Source of the DNA: Proluteimonas luteida
GTDB lineage: Bacteria; Pseudomonadota; Gammaproteobacteria; Xanthomonadales; Xanthomonadaceae
Direction: 5' to 3'
Length of the DNA: 64,000 nucleotides
NCBI RefSeq assembly: GCF_021191695.1
Contig: NZ_JAIWPT010000001.1
Span: 412,040 to 476,039 of the forward strand
Shown one piece after another: positions 55,506 through 64,000 of this stretch (position 1 is its first letter; each line of letters opens with the position of its first letter). The notes below the pieces were generated by a model. That model was not told the origin of the DNA. It saw only the letters and a program-made list of their open reading frames with translations, and did not search any database. Made by a program: the position numbers and the translations under genes.

Positions 55506-56295
55506 CGCTGCGCTCATCCTGGTTGCCGCAGTCGTCGCACTGGCCGGCTGCGCGAAGACCGGTTTCGTCAAGCCTACCGTTGGCGAGCGTGCACGGAGCT
55601 ACGATTTCCGCGAGACGCCCGAGAGCAGGCGCCGCAGCGAGGGTCGCGAGCAGCTGGCGATCGCCACCCGCGAGCTGCAGGCGGGCGAACTCGACGCCGC
55701 CGACCGCGCGGCAAGGGCTGCGCTGCGCGCCGATCCGGCCTCGGCCGATGCCAATACCGTGCTCGCGGTGATCAGCGAGCGCCGAGGCCGGTCCGCGGAA
55801 GCCGGCGCGCTGTACCGCAAGGCGATGGAGCTGGCCCCGGGCCGTGGCGCGGAACTCAACAACTACGGCGCCTGGCTGTGCGGCAACGGCCGCGAAGGCG
55901 AGTCGCTGGCCTATTTCGAGCAGGCGCTGGCCGATTCCGGCTACGGCCAGCCGGCCGCGGCCCTGGCCAATGCCGGTGCCTGCGGCATGCGCGCGGGCGA
56001 TATCGCCCAGGTCGAACGCAACCTGCGCGCGGCGCTCGAGCTCGATCCGGAGAATGCCGTGGCGCTGGAGGCGATGACCGAATACCGCTTCGGCCACGGG
56101 CGCTACTTCGATGCACGCGCTTTTTCGCAAAGACGGCTTGCCGTGCCCCCCACAACTGCGGCAGCATTGCAGATGGCGGCACAGATCGAGCAGAGACTCG
56201 GAAACGAGCCCGCCGCCAACCGCTATCTCCAGCGCCTGCATAGCGAATTCCCGCAGGCCGCTCACCTCCAGCCACGGGATGCCAGTTCACCATGA
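55486..56295 (+). CDS. pilF: Type IV pilus biogenesis lipoprotein PilF/PilW
   Basis: 269 residues. Signal peptide with lipobox VVALAGC; TPR repeats follow from about residue 60 ([29 protein letters not shown] style), as in the pilotin that helps the PilQ secretin assemble. ATG 55486 is within the end of rlmN, preceded by GGTGG; ATG 55492 is an alternative. Overlaps the next gene by ATGA. Gene position between rlmN and rodZ is the conserved one. Confidence 0.9.
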   Translation: MSMLPRSAALILVAAVVALAGCAKTGFVKPTVGERARSYDFRETPESRRRSEGREQLAIATRELQAGELDAADRAARAALRADPASADANTVLAVISERRGRSAEAGALYRKAMELAPGRGAELNNYGAWLCGNGREGESLAYFEQALADSGYGQPAAALANAGACGMRAGDIAQVERNLRAALELDPENAVALEAMTEYRFGHGRYFDARAFSQRRLAVPPTTAAALQMAAQIEQRLGNEPAANRYLQRLHSEFPQAAHLQPRDASSP

Positions 56296-57140
56296 GTGCT
56301 TCGAACCAGACCACGCCAGCCGCATCGTCTGGGGTCGGGGAGCAGCTGCGAAGCGCACGTGAACGGGCCGGATTGAGCCAGGCCGAGGTCGCCTCGCGCC
56401 TGCACATGCAGGTCCGGGTGGTCGATGCGCTGGAACGCGAGAACTGGGCCCGGCTCGGTGCGCAGGTCTTCGTTCGCGGCCAGCTGCGCAGCTACCTGCG
56501 TCTGCTGAAGCTGCCCGAGTCGCTCGCCGACGCCGTCCCCGAAGCGGCCGAGGTGCGGCCGCCGACGCTGACGCCCCGCACCTATACACCGCCGATGCAG
56601 CGCCTGCTCGACAAGACGATGGGACGCGCGGTGTATGTGGTCATCACCGCGCTGATCGTGGTGCCGGTCTGGATGGCGGCACGGCCGCATCTCGGCGCAC
56701 CGTCCGAAATCACCGCCTCGCTGGGCATCGATGGCACCGGCGACGGTGCCGATGCCGCCACGCCGGCACCGCAGTCCGAGGGGCCGCGCCCGCTGACCGC
56801 ATCGCTGGCCCAGCTTCCCAAGCGCACGCAGCAGCCGGCGCCCGCGGCGGTCCCGGACGATGCGCCGCAGCAGGGCGCGACGCTGACGCTGCGTTTCTCC
56901 GGCGACAGCTGGATCGACGTCAGCGCCGCCGACGGCTCCCAGCTGGAACAGGCGCTGGTCCAGGCCGGCCAGGAACGCCGGTTCGATGCCGACGACCTCG
57001 GCCGCATCGTGCTCGGCAACGCCGGCGCGGTGGAGGTGCTCCGCGATGGCGACGTTCAGGATCTGTCCCGGTTCCAGCGGGCGAACGTCGCACGCTTTAC
57101 GGTATCCTCTGGCGGCGTCCTCGCCCCGGTCGCCGAGTAA
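56292..57140 (+). CDS. rodZ: RodZ-like cell-shape protein
   Basis: 282 residues. Cytoplasmic helix-turn-helix domain (about 15-78: GEQLRSARERAGLSQAEVASRL), one membrane helix at about 113-130 (AVYVVITALIVVPVWMA), a Pro/Ala-rich periplasmic linker and a DUF4115 domain (about 190-280: TLTLRFSGDSWIDVSAADG). RodZ links MreB to the wall synthesis machine. Coupled to pilF by ATGA. ispG and hisS, which often come next, are absent. Confidence 0.9.
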   Translation: MSASNQTTPAASSGVGEQLRSARERAGLSQAEVASRLHMQVRVVDALERENWARLGAQVFVRGQLRSYLRLLKLPESLADAVPEAAEVRPPTLTPRTYTPPMQRLLDKTMGRAVYVVITALIVVPVWMAARPHLGAPSEITASLGIDGTGDGADAATPAPQSEGPRPLTASLAQLPKRTQQPAPAAVPDDAPQQGATLTLRFSGDSWIDVSAADGSQLEQALVQAGQERRFDADDLGRIVLGNAGAVEVLRDGDVQDLSRFQRANVARFTVSSGGVLAPVAE

Positions 57141-57236
57141 TCGCGTCCCGCGCGAATCCGCTCCGGCGCCACCCGTGCGCGGCGCGGACATTCCTTTCCG
57201 TTGAGACCCGCCCGTGTGCGCGGGCCCAGAGAACAT

Positions 57237-57869
57237 ATGGCTATTGACGAGTTGCTGGACGAGCGCGAGCAGGGGGAGCGGGTCAAGGCCTGGCTCCGCG
57301 AGAACAGCCTGGGCCTGGTGGCCGGTGCGGCCATTGGCGGTGCCCTGATCTTCGGCTGGTCGTGGTGGAAGAACCATACCTACAACCAGCGGGTCGCCGA
57401 GCACGCGACCTACCAGGGCGTGCTGGCGAGCATCGCCGCCGGCGATCTCGACAAGGCCGCGGGCCAGGTCGATGCGTTGCCCGACACCGCCTACGGCGAG
57501 CTGCTGGCATTGCAGCTGGCCAAGGCGCAGCTCGATGCCGACGACCGCGATGGCGCCATCGCGACGCTGCAGGCCGCACGCGACTCCGATATCGGCATCT
57601 CCGCCGTGGTCCAGCAGCGCCTGGCGCGGCTGCTGACCGACGCCGGCCGCGGCGAGGATGCGGTGACGCTGCTGGCCGGCGCGGACAATGCCGTTGCGCT
57701 GGAGGCACGCGGCGATGCGCACTTCGCGCTCGAGCACACCGACCAGGCCCGCGACGACTACGCCGAGGCCCTGCGCCGGCTCGACAGCGCCGCGCCGCAG
57801 CGCGGCCTGCTGGAACTGAAGCTTTCCGAAGTCGGCGGCACCCCCGACGCATCCGAGGTTGAATCCTGA
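57237..57869 (+). CDS. yfgM: YfgM-family tetratricopeptide ancillary translocon protein
   Basis: 210 residues. MAIDELLDEREQGERVKAWLREN is the conserved cytoplasmic start, followed by one membrane helix (about 27-45, LGLVAGAAIGGALIFGWSWW) and a periplasmic TPR-like domain. YfgM associates with the SecYEG-PpiD complex in E. coli. Stop and next start share bases as TGATG. Encoded next to bamB as usual. Confidence 0.92.
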   Translation: MAIDELLDEREQGERVKAWLRENSLGLVAGAAIGGALIFGWSWWKNHTYNQRVAEHATYQGVLASIAAGDLDKAAGQVDALPDTAYGELLALQLAKAQLDADDRDGAIATLQAARDSDIGISAVVQQRLARLLTDAGRGEDAVTLLAGADNAVALEARGDAHFALEHTDQARDDYAEALRRLDSAAPQRGLLELKLSEVGGTPDASEVES

Positions 57870-59107
57870 TGACCCAGCAGATGGCGAACACCGCCGTTCC
57901 GCACGCTTCTTCCCCGCGCGCCGCGTCCGGCGTCCTGCGGATCGCCGCCGTCGTCCTGTGCGTGGTCGCGGTCAGCGGCTGCAGCACCGTCCGCGGCTGG
58001 TTCGGCGGCAACAGCGAGAAGGCCCAGCAGAAGGCCCTGTCGGAGCCGTCGCCGCTGGTCGACATCACGCCCACGATCACGGTTTCGCGCCTGTGGAGCG
58101 CCAACGCCGGCAAGGGCGAGGGCCGCATCGGTGCGCGCCAGGGGCCGGCCGTCGCCGATGGCCGTGTCTACGTCGCCGCGATCAAGGGCGGCGTGCGCGC
58201 ACTCGACCTGCAGAGTGGGGCCACGGTGTGGCATCACCCCTCGGACCTGCGCCTGAGTGGCGGCCCCGGCGTCGGTGACGGCCTGGTCGTCGTCGGCAGC
58301 CTCGACGGCGAGGTCGTCGCCCTCGACGCCGCGACCGGCGAGGAGCGCTGGCAGGCCAAGGTCGGCAACGAGGTCATCGCCGCGCCGGCGATCGGCCAGG
58401 GGCTGGTGCTGGTGCGCTCCAACGACGGGCGCGTGACCGCGTTCGAGGCCGGCAACGGCCAGCGTCGCTGGTTCTGGACCACCGAGATGCCGGCGCTGAC
58501 CGTGCGCGGCAACGACGCGCCGGTGCTGGGCCCCGGTTTCGGCTTCGTCGGCAACGACGACGGCTCCGTGGTCGGCCTGTCGCTGGCCGACGGCCGGGTG
58601 CTGTGGGAGCAGACCGTGGCGCAACCGGAAGGGCGCACCGAGCTCGAGCGCATGGCCGACATCGACGGCACCCCGGTGCTGGACGAGGCGGTGCTGTTCG
58701 CCAGCAGCTATCGCCAGCAGACGATGGCCATCGAAGGTCCGAGCGGCCGCCCGCTGTGGGCCAGCGAACACGGCGGCTCGAATCGTCCGGGCGTATCGGC
58801 GCAGCGCGTGGTCGTCAGCGACCGCGACGGCGTGGTCTGGGCGCTCGACAAGTACAGCGGCACCGCCGTGTGGCAGCAGAACAGGCTGGCCCGCCGCAAC
58901 CTGACCGGCGCGGCGGTGCAGGGCGAGTACGCCGTGGTCGGCGATCTCGACGGCTACCTGCACTGGCTGCGCCTGGACGACGGCGAGTTCGCTGCGCGCC
59001 AGCGGGCCGGCCGCGACCCGATCAAGGGCGCGCTGGTCGTCGCCGACGGTATCCTCGTGGTCCAGAACATCGACGGCAACGTCAGCGCCTGGCGCATCGC
59101 GCAGTAG
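57869..59107 (+). CDS. bamB: Outer membrane protein assembly factor BamB
   Basis: 412 residues. Signal peptide with lipobox VAVSGC, then an eight-bladed PQQ-type beta-propeller with repeats such as VYVAAIKGGVRALDLQSGATVWHH (split motif) and GRVLWEQTV. BamB is the scaffold lipoprotein of the BAM complex that inserts beta-barrel proteins. ATG 57869 is used; Met13 codon at 57881 may also serve. The last gene of the ndk-bamB run before a hairpin. Confidence 0.94.
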   Translation: MTQQMANTAVPHASSPRAASGVLRIAAVVLCVVAVSGCSTVRGWFGGNSEKAQQKALSEPSPLVDITPTITVSRLWSANAGKGEGRIGARQGPAVADGRVYVAAIKGGVRALDLQSGATVWHHPSDLRLSGGPGVGDGLVVVGSLDGEVVALDAATGEERWQAKVGNEVIAAPAIGQGLVLVRSNDGRVTAFEAGNGQRRWFWTTEMPALTVRGNDAPVLGPGFGFVGNDDGSVVGLSLADGRVLWEQTVAQPEGRTELERMADIDGTPVLDEAVLFASSYRQQTMAIEGPSGRPLWASEHGGSNRPGVSAQRVVVSDRDGVVWALDKYSGTAVWQQNRLARRNLTGAAVQGEYAVVGDLDGYLHWLRLDDGEFAARQRAGRDPIKGALVVADGILVVQNIDGNVSAWRIAQ

Positions 59108-59132
59108 GCCCTCGCTTCTGGTGCGACAATAC

Positions 59133-59161
59133 GGCCCCGGGCAGCCTCGCTGCCCGGGGCC
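59133..59161. other. Perfect 13-base hairpin between bamB and der
   Basis: GGCCCCGGGCAGC / GCTGCCCGGGGCC (59133-59145 and 59149-59161) around CTC. No T-tract follows, but GACAAT just before it could be a -10 for der, which would put the hairpin in the der leader. Confidence 0.65.
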
Positions 59162-59227
59162 TCGCGTATCCGCGCGACCGGTTTTCCGCGCCTGTTCCTT
59201 CCGTTCCATTCTTCCGGATCCTTCCGC

Positions 59228-60640
59228 ATGCTTCCGCTCGTCGCCCTCGTGGGCCGCCCCAATGTCGGCAAATCGACGCTGTTCAACGCGCTGACCCGTA
59301 CCCGCGACGCGCTCGTCCACGACGAGCCGGGGGTGACCCGCGACCGCCACTACGGGGTCTGCCGGCTCGATCCCGAACGTCCGTTCGCGCTGGTCGACAC
59401 CGGCGGCATCGCCGGCGAGAACGTGCACCTCAAGCACGAGGGCCTGGCAGGCCCGACCGCCAAGCAGTCGCGCGCGGCGGCCGCCGAGGCCGACCTGGTG
59501 CTGTTCGTGGTCGACGGGCGCGAGGGCGCCTCGGCGCTCGACGACGAGATCCTGCGCTGGCTGCGCAAGATCGACAAACCGACGTTCCTGGTCATCAACA
59601 AGACCGACGGCCTCGATGCGCGCAGCGCGATCGCCGAGTTCTCGCGCTACGGCTTCGCCGATGCGCACGCGATCTCCTCGGCGCACCGCCACGGCATCGA
59701 CGAGCTGGTCGACGCGGTGCTGGAGAAGCTGCCCGAGACCGGCGACGGCGAGTTGCTCGACAGCGACCCCGAACGCATCCGCGTGACCTTCGTCGGCCGT
59801 CCCAACGTCGGCAAGTCGACGCTGGTCAACCGCATCCTCGGCGAGGAGCGGATGATCGCCTCCGAGGTCGCCGGCACCACGCGCGATTCGATCGAGGTCG
59901 ACCTCGAGCGTGACGGCCGCAAGTACCGGCTGGTCGACACCGCCGGCATCCGCCGCAAGTCCAAGGTCGACGAGGCCGTCGAGACCTTCTCGATCATCAA
60001 GACCCTGCAGGCGATCGAGCATTCGCAGGTGTCGGTGGTGATGATCGACGCCAGCGAGGGCGTGACCGACCAGGACGCCAGCGTGCTGGGTGCGGTGCTG
60101 GATTCGGGCCGGGCGCTGGTCGTCGCGGTCAACAAGTGGGACGGGCTCAGCGACTACCAGCGCGAGCAGACCGAGGCGCTGCTGTCGCGCAAGCTGGCGT
60201 TCGTGCCCTGGGCCGAGACGGTGCGCATCAGCGCCAGGCACGGCTCCGGGCTGCGCGAGCTGTTCCGCGCGATCCACCACGCGCACGCGTCGGCCAACTA
60301 CAAGTTCAGCACGGCCGATGTCACCAAGGCGCTCGAGATCGCCTACGAGAGCAATCCGCCGCCGGTCGTGCGCGGGCACGCGCCCAAGCTGCGCTTCGCC
60401 CATCCCGGCGGCGAGAACCCGCCGACGATCGTGGTCCACGGCAACCGCCTGCGCACCTTGCCCGAAAGCTACCGGCGCTATCTGGAGAACTTCTTCCGCA
60501 AGCGCTTCAAGCTGGTCGGCACGCCGGTGCGCTTCGTGTTCCGCGAAGGCGACAACCCGTACAAGGACAAGAAGAACGTGTTGACCGACCGCCAGCTGGC
60601 GAAGAAGAAGCGGCTGATCCGCCACGTCAAGCGCAAGTGA
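59228..60640 (+). CDS. der: Ribosome assembly GTPase Der (EngA)
   Basis: 470 residues with two GTPase domains in tandem: [24 protein letters not shown] in the first and [24 protein letters not shown] in the second, followed by a KH-like domain and a basic tail ([12 protein letters not shown]). Needed for 50S subunit maturation. Start ATG at 59228 gives the conserved [12 protein letters not shown]. Confidence 0.97.
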   Translation: MLPLVALVGRPNVGKSTLFNALTRTRDALVHDEPGVTRDRHYGVCRLDPERPFALVDTGGIAGENVHLKHEGLAGPTAKQSRAAAAEADLVLFVVDGREGASALDDEILRWLRKIDKPTFLVINKTDGLDARSAIAEFSRYGFADAHAISSAHRHGIDELVDAVLEKLPETGDGELLDSDPERIRVTFVGRPNVGKSTLVNRILGEERMIASEVAGTTRDSIEVDLERDGRKYRLVDTAGIRRKSKVDEAVETFSIIKTLQAIEHSQVSVVMIDASEGVTDQDASVLGAVLDSGRALVVAVNKWDGLSDYQREQTEALLSRKLAFVPWAETVRISARHGSGLRELFRAIHHAHASANYKFSTADVTKALEIAYESNPPPVVRGHAPKLRFAHPGGENPPTIVVHGNRLRTLPESYRRYLENFFRKRFKLVGTPVRFVFREGDNPYKDKKNVLTDRQLAKKKRLIRHVKRK

Positions 60641-60665
60641 CGCGGCCGCTGGCCAGGACCGGACG

Positions 60666-61259
60666 ATGAGCGCGTCGCATGCGCCCGCGTTCCCCGACGT
60701 CACCGTCGGCATCCTCGCCGGTGGCCGCGCCTCGCGGCTCGGCGGCCTGGACAAGGCCTGGCTGGTGCGCGGCGGCGTGCCGCAGGTGCTGCGCTGGCAG
60801 CGCCGGTTCGCAGCCGAGAGCGGGCATTTCCTGGTCAGCGCCAACCGCGACCTGCCGCGCTACGCGGCGCATGGTCTGACGGCCGTGCCCGACCGCGTTC
60901 CCGACGCCGGCCCGCTGTCGGGCCTCGACGCGCTGGCCGCGGCGACGGCCACGCCGTGGCTGCTGACGCTGCCGGTCGACCTGGTCGACGTCAACGACTG
61001 CCTGCTGCGGACGCTGGTCCACCATGCCGGCACTCACGGCGCCCACGCCCGCGATGCCGACGGCGTGCAGCCGCTGGTCGCGCTGTGGCCGGTCGCCGCG
61101 CTGCGCGAGGCGACGCGTACGGCGCTGGCCTCGCAGGATTTCGCCGTGCGTTCCCTGCAGCAGGTCCTGGGCATGCAGTGCGTGCGTTTCGACGGTGTAC
61201 GCTTCGGCAACCTCAACACTCCGGAAGACCTCGACGATGCCGGCATCGCCCGCGACTGA
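60666..61259 (+). CDS. mobA: Molybdenum cofactor guanylyltransferase
   Basis: 197 residues. Attaches GMP to molybdopterin to make the MGD cofactor. GILAGGRASRLGGLDKAWL is the nucleotidyltransferase motif; LPVDLVDV holds the metal-binding Asp; NLNTPEDL closes the fold. It is about the usual size and overlaps the start of moeA by 23 bases, so the two are co-translated. Confidence 0.92.
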   Translation: MSASHAPAFPDVTVGILAGGRASRLGGLDKAWLVRGGVPQVLRWQRRFAAESGHFLVSANRDLPRYAAHGLTAVPDRVPDAGPLSGLDALAAATATPWLLTLPVDLVDVNDCLLRTLVHHAGTHGAHARDADGVQPLVALWPVAALREATRTALASQDFAVRSLQQVLGMQCVRFDGVRFGNLNTPEDLDDAGIARD

Positions 61260-62535
61260 TCGGCAGACGGCCGAATTCCCGTTCCGCATCGGCTTCGACG
61301 AGGCCTGCGCGATCGTCGACGCGGTGGCCGCCGAACGCCGGCTCGCGGCGATCCCGCTGTCGCTGTCGCGCGCGCATGGCCACGTGCAGGCGCGCGACGT
61401 CGTCGCCGGCCTGCCGCAGCCGCCGTTCGACAACTCGGCGATGGACGGTTTCGCGCTGCGCCATGCCGATCTCGCCGCCGACGGCCCGACCCGGCTGCAG
61501 CTGGTCGGCGACCAGTTCGCCGGCCTGACCGGCGATTTCCGGCTCGAACCCGGGCAGTGCCTGCGCATCACCACCGGCGCGCAGATGCCGGAAGGCGCCG
61601 ACACGGTGGTGATGAAGGAGAACACGCGTATCGAAGCCAGCCGCATCGAAGCCACGCGCATCGACGGCAGCCGTGCCGACGGTGACTGGGTCGAGGTCCT
61701 GGTCGCGCCGCGACCCGGCCAGCACGTGCGCCGCGCCGGCGAGGACTCGCGCGTCGGCGACCTGCTGCTGCGCGCCGGCGACGTGCTGACCCCGAGCCGC
61801 ATCGCGCTGGCCGCGTCGCAGGGCATCGCGCAGCTGGACGTCGCGCGGCGCCCGACGGTCGCGGTGTTCGCCACTGGCGACGAGCTGGTCGAACCCGGCA
61901 TGCCGCTGCGGCCCGGGCAGATCTACAACTCCAACCGCGAGCAGCTGATGGGCCTGCTGCGCGCCGAGGGGCTGGAACCGGTGGCGTTCCCGACCTTGCC
62001 CGACGACCCGGCGCAGATCACCTCGGCGCTGCGCCACGCCGGCGAGGCCTTCGACTTGGTGCTGACCTGCGGCGGCGTGTCCGCCGGCGAGAAGGACCAC
62101 TTGCCGGCCCTGCTGCAGGCGCGCGGCCGCGTGCGCTTCTGGAAGGTACGGATGAAGCCCGGCATGCCGCTGCTGCTGGCCGAGGGCGGCACGCTGGGGC
62201 CGGCGCTGTTCCTGTGCCTGCCGGGCAACCCGGTCTCGGTGCTGGCGACGTGGCTGGCGATCGGGCGCCGCCTGGTCGACGGCCTGCAGGGCAGGGCGCC
62301 GCGACCGCTGCGTCGCGCGCGCCTGACCGACGCCTGGCACAAACGGCACGAACGGCTGGAATTCCTGCGTGGCCGCTGGCAGATCGATGCAGCCGGCGTC
62401 TCGCAGGTGACCCCGAACCCCGCCGACGGCTCGCACCGCATGCATGCCGCCGCCGATTCCGATGCGTTGATCGTGCTGGGCGAGGGCGCGTGCGACTACG
62501 ACGCCGGTGCGGTGGTCGAACTGCTGCCGTACTGA
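61237..62535 (+). CDS. moeA: Molybdopterin molybdenumtransferase
   Basis: 432 residues. Inserts molybdenum into adenylated molybdopterin. PPFDNSAMDGFAL and TGAQMPEGADTVVM are the domain-2 signatures; FATGDELVEPG, GGVSAGEKDH and LCLPGNPVSVL form the active site. GGAAGA 8 bases before the ATG sets the start inside mobA. A possible small repeat (ENTRIEASRIEATRIDGSR) at about 128-145 is a local expansion. Confidence 0.94.
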   Translation: MPASPATDRQTAEFPFRIGFDEACAIVDAVAAERRLAAIPLSLSRAHGHVQARDVVAGLPQPPFDNSAMDGFALRHADLAADGPTRLQLVGDQFAGLTGDFRLEPGQCLRITTGAQMPEGADTVVMKENTRIEASRIEATRIDGSRADGDWVEVLVAPRPGQHVRRAGEDSRVGDLLLRAGDVLTPSRIALAASQGIAQLDVARRPTVAVFATGDELVEPGMPLRPGQIYNSNREQLMGLLRAEGLEPVAFPTLPDDPAQITSALRHAGEAFDLVLTCGGVSAGEKDHLPALLQARGRVRFWKVRMKPGMPLLLAEGGTLGPALFLCLPGNPVSVLATWLAIGRRLVDGLQGRAPRPLRRARLTDAWHKRHERLEFLRGRWQIDAAGVSQVTPNPADGSHRMHAAADSDALIVLGEGACDYDAGAVVELLPY

Positions 62536-62576
62536 AGCCGAGGAAGCCGCGCGTGCCGCCGGAAGGCGGCAACGCC

Positions 62577-62735
62577 TTGTCCCTTCTCCCGCACGCGGGA
62601 GAAGGTGCCCCGAAGGGGCGGATGAGGGCGCAGTATCGTTGTCAAACCCTGATCGTCGCGCCCGCACTACGCCCTCACCCCAACCCAGCGCTTCGCACTC
62701 CCTGTCCGCGCGCACGCGCGGAGGGGAGACCAACT
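62577..62735. repeat. Intergenic palindromic repeat element between moeA and moeB
   Basis: Three successive hairpins: CTTCTCCCGC-AC-GCGGGAGAAG (62583-62604), GCCCC-GAA-GGGGC (62607-62619) and TCCGCGCG-CA-CGCGCGGA (62705-62722), with GGATGAGGGCG and the inverted CGCCCTCACCCC in between. This is the layout of a common dispersed intergenic repeat in Xanthomonas-type genomes (recalled, not checked). Confidence 0.75.
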
Positions 62736-62799
62736 GCCGGAAACCTCAAACCCTTGCAGTCCCCCGGCAGAACCGCGGGTTTGCTTGTCGGAATCACGC

Positions 62800-62805
62800 G
62801 ATAAT
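62800..62805 (+). promoter_or_regulatory. -10 box GATAAT placed for a leaderless moeB transcript
   Basis: GATAAT ends 6 bases before ATG 62812 and no ribosome-binding sequence is present. No -35 at normal spacing is clear (TTGCTT lies only 13 bases upstream). Confidence 0.55.
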
Positions 62806-62811
62806 CGCCGC

Positions 62812-63951
62812 ATGACGATCCAGGAACTGAGCCCGGCCGAAGCCCGGCAGCGACAGGCGCGGGGCGCGCGGCTGATCGACGTGCGCGAGGCGCACGAACG
62901 CGCGACCGGCATGGCCGAAGGGGCGCAGGGCGTGGCGAAAGGCGCGCTGGAAGCCGCGCCCGCCACGCACGTGCCCGATCGCGACGCGCCGCTGCTGCTG
63001 ATCTGCCAGACCGGCGCGCGCTCGCGCGCGGCCGCCGAGGCGCTGGCCGCGCAGGGCTGGCGCGACGTCGCCTCGGTCGCCGGCGGCACCACGCGCTGGC
63101 AGGCCGAGGGCCTGCCGCTGACGCCGCCCGACGCGGGCATCGACCTGGATTTCCACGAGCGCTACTCGCGCCACCTGCGGCTGCCGGAAATCGGCCTGGA
63201 CGGACAGACCCGCCTTGCCGAGGCCACGGTGCTGGTGGTCGGCGCCGGCGGCCTCGGCTCGCCGGCGGCGTACTACCTGGCCGCGGCCGGCGTCGGCACG
63301 CTGCGCATCGCCGACGACGACGTGGTCGACCGCAGCAACCTGCAGCGGCAGATCCTGCACGCCGAGGAGCGCATCGGCCAGCCCAAGGTGCTGTCGGCCG
63401 CGACCACGCTGGCCGGGCTGAATCCACGCACGCGCATCGAGCCCGTGGCCGAGCGGGTCACCAGCGCCAACATCGACCGGCTGCTCGACGGCGTCGACGT
63501 GGTGCTCGACGGCGCCGACAACTTCCCGGTGCGCTACCTGCTCAACGATGCCTGCGTCCTGCACCGCAAGCCGCTGGTCTACGGCGCGGTGCACCGCTTC
63601 GAGGGCCAGGCCAGCGTGTTCGATGCCGGTCGCCAGCGCGGCGCCTGCCCCTGCTACCGCTGCCTGTTTCCCGAGCCGCCGCCGCCCGAGGCCGCGCCCA
63701 ACTGCTCGGAGGTCGGCGTGCTCGGCGTGCTGCCGGGCGTCATCGGCCTGCTGCAGGCGACCGAGGTGCTGAAGCTGCTGCTGGGCATCGGCGAACCGCT
63801 GCGCGGCCGCCTGCTGCAGTTCGACGCGCTGCGCATGCAGTTCCGGCAGACCCGGCTGGCACCCGACCCCGACTGCCCGGTGTGCGCGCCCGGCCGCGAT
63901 TTCCCCGGCTATATCGACTACGCCGCGTTCTGCAGCGGACCGCGAACGTAG
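62812..63951 (+). CDS. moeB: Rhodanese-MoeB/ThiF fusion adenylyltransferase
   Basis: 379 residues. Residues about 4-108 are a rhodanese domain with active-site Cys in LICQTGARSRAAAEAL; residues about 118-370 are a ThiF/MoeB E1-like domain with VLVVGAGGLGSPAAYYLAAAG (nucleotide binding, split), DRSNLQRQILH, and zinc cysteines CPCYRC and CPVC. MoeB activates the MoaD C-terminus for molybdopterin dithiolene formation. In eukaryotic MOCS3 the rhodanese follows the E1 domain; here the order is reversed. The location beside mobA-moeA supports a molybdopterin role, although ThiS or other carriers could be served as well. Confidence 0.9.
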   Translation: MTIQELSPAEARQRQARGARLIDVREAHERATGMAEGAQGVAKGALEAAPATHVPDRDAPLLLICQTGARSRAAAEALAAQGWRDVASVAGGTTRWQAEGLPLTPPDAGIDLDFHERYSRHLRLPEIGLDGQTRLAEATVLVVGAGGLGSPAAYYLAAAGVGTLRIADDDVVDRSNLQRQILHAEERIGQPKVLSAATTLAGLNPRTRIEPVAERVTSANIDRLLDGVDVVLDGADNFPVRYLLNDACVLHRKPLVYGAVHRFEGQASVFDAGRQRGACPCYRCLFPEPPPPEAAPNCSEVGVLGVLPGVIGLLQATEVLKLLLGIGEPLRGRLLQFDALRMQFRQTRLAPDPDCPVCAPGRDFPGYIDYAAFCSGPRT

Positions 63952-63963
63952 GTCGGCGCTTTG

Positions 63964-64000
63964 CCGCCGACGGGGCTTTCCCGAGCGCGCCCGTCGGCGG
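63964..64000. repeat. 11-base hairpin at the window end
   Basis: CCGCCGACGGG / CCCGTCGGCGG (63964-63974 and 63990-64000) with a 15-base loop; an upstream GTCGGCG can compete for the left arm. It looks like a short dispersed palindrome or moeB transcript end; the window stops here. Confidence 0.6.

Overview
The window is very GC-rich, densely packed chromosomal DNA from a gammaproteobacterium, most likely of the Lysobacteraceae/Xanthomonadaceae (Luteimonas/Lysobacter type). The pointers are a lexA2-imuA-imuB-dnaE2 mutagenesis cassette, the ndk-rlmN-pilF-rodZ-yfgM-bamB-der gene order, a rhodanese-MoeB fusion, and xanthomonad-style intergenic palindromes. I see no phage, plasmid, transposase, CRISPR array, tRNA or rRNA. 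The taxonomic call is inferred from content and order, not from a search.

Layout. 1-3114: start of an MFS transporter, sufE, a DNA photolyase and an OmpA-type lipoprotein. 3260-6134: a two-gene unit in which a ketosynthase-III domain is fused to a haem-oxygenase-like di-iron oxidase domain, next to an unknown 293-residue protein; this is the least explained module here. 6210-6970: mntP behind a yybP-ykoY manganese riboswitch. 7129-12957: the LexA2-controlled translesion operon. 12999-14930: a tandem universal stress protein and two related mono-haem cytochromes c. 15164-22874: an RND pump with one adaptor and two unlike permeases. 23071-34275: a mannose locus with two GH92 alpha-mannosidases, a sugar importer, an AGE-family isomerase, a PfkB kinase, a LacI regulator with two identical operators, and a secreted metallopeptidase-like protein. 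34334-39923: TraB-family protein, alpha/beta hydrolase with its TetR regulator, acetyltransferase, and the agmatine-to-putrescine pair aguB/aguA. 40024-49025: a small exported protein, rpmJ (short type), cmk, rpsA, ihfB, lapB, a WecA/WbpL-like transferase, a WbpM-like dehydratase and galU. 49141-53674: thiolase and a two-domain beta-oxidation protein with a PsrA-like TetR regulator. 53896-63951: ndk to der, then mobA, moeA and a rhodanese-MoeB protein.

How the genes work together. The mannose locus forms a full route: exported GH92 enzymes release mannose, the FHS importer takes it up, the isomerase yields fructose, the kinase yields fructose-6-phosphate, and the LacI protein can bind between the two divergent transcription units. 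In the mutagenesis operon LexA2 represses itself and the ImuA-ImuB-DnaE2 mutasome through a palindrome that covers its own start codon. The rpsA-ihfB...galU block resembles the chromosomal setting of Pseudomonas O-antigen loci but is reduced to transferase, dehydratase and GalU.

A recurring fine-scale feature is a -10-like box lying 6-7 bases before an ATG that lacks a good Shine-Dalgarno sequence (tetR and hydrolase at 36-37 kb, aguB, moeB, possibly lexA2), which suggests several leaderless mRNAs. Most intergenic gaps are short and many contain strong perfect hairpins. The only gap longer than 300 bases (6792-7139) is filled by the riboswitch and a divergent promoter region.
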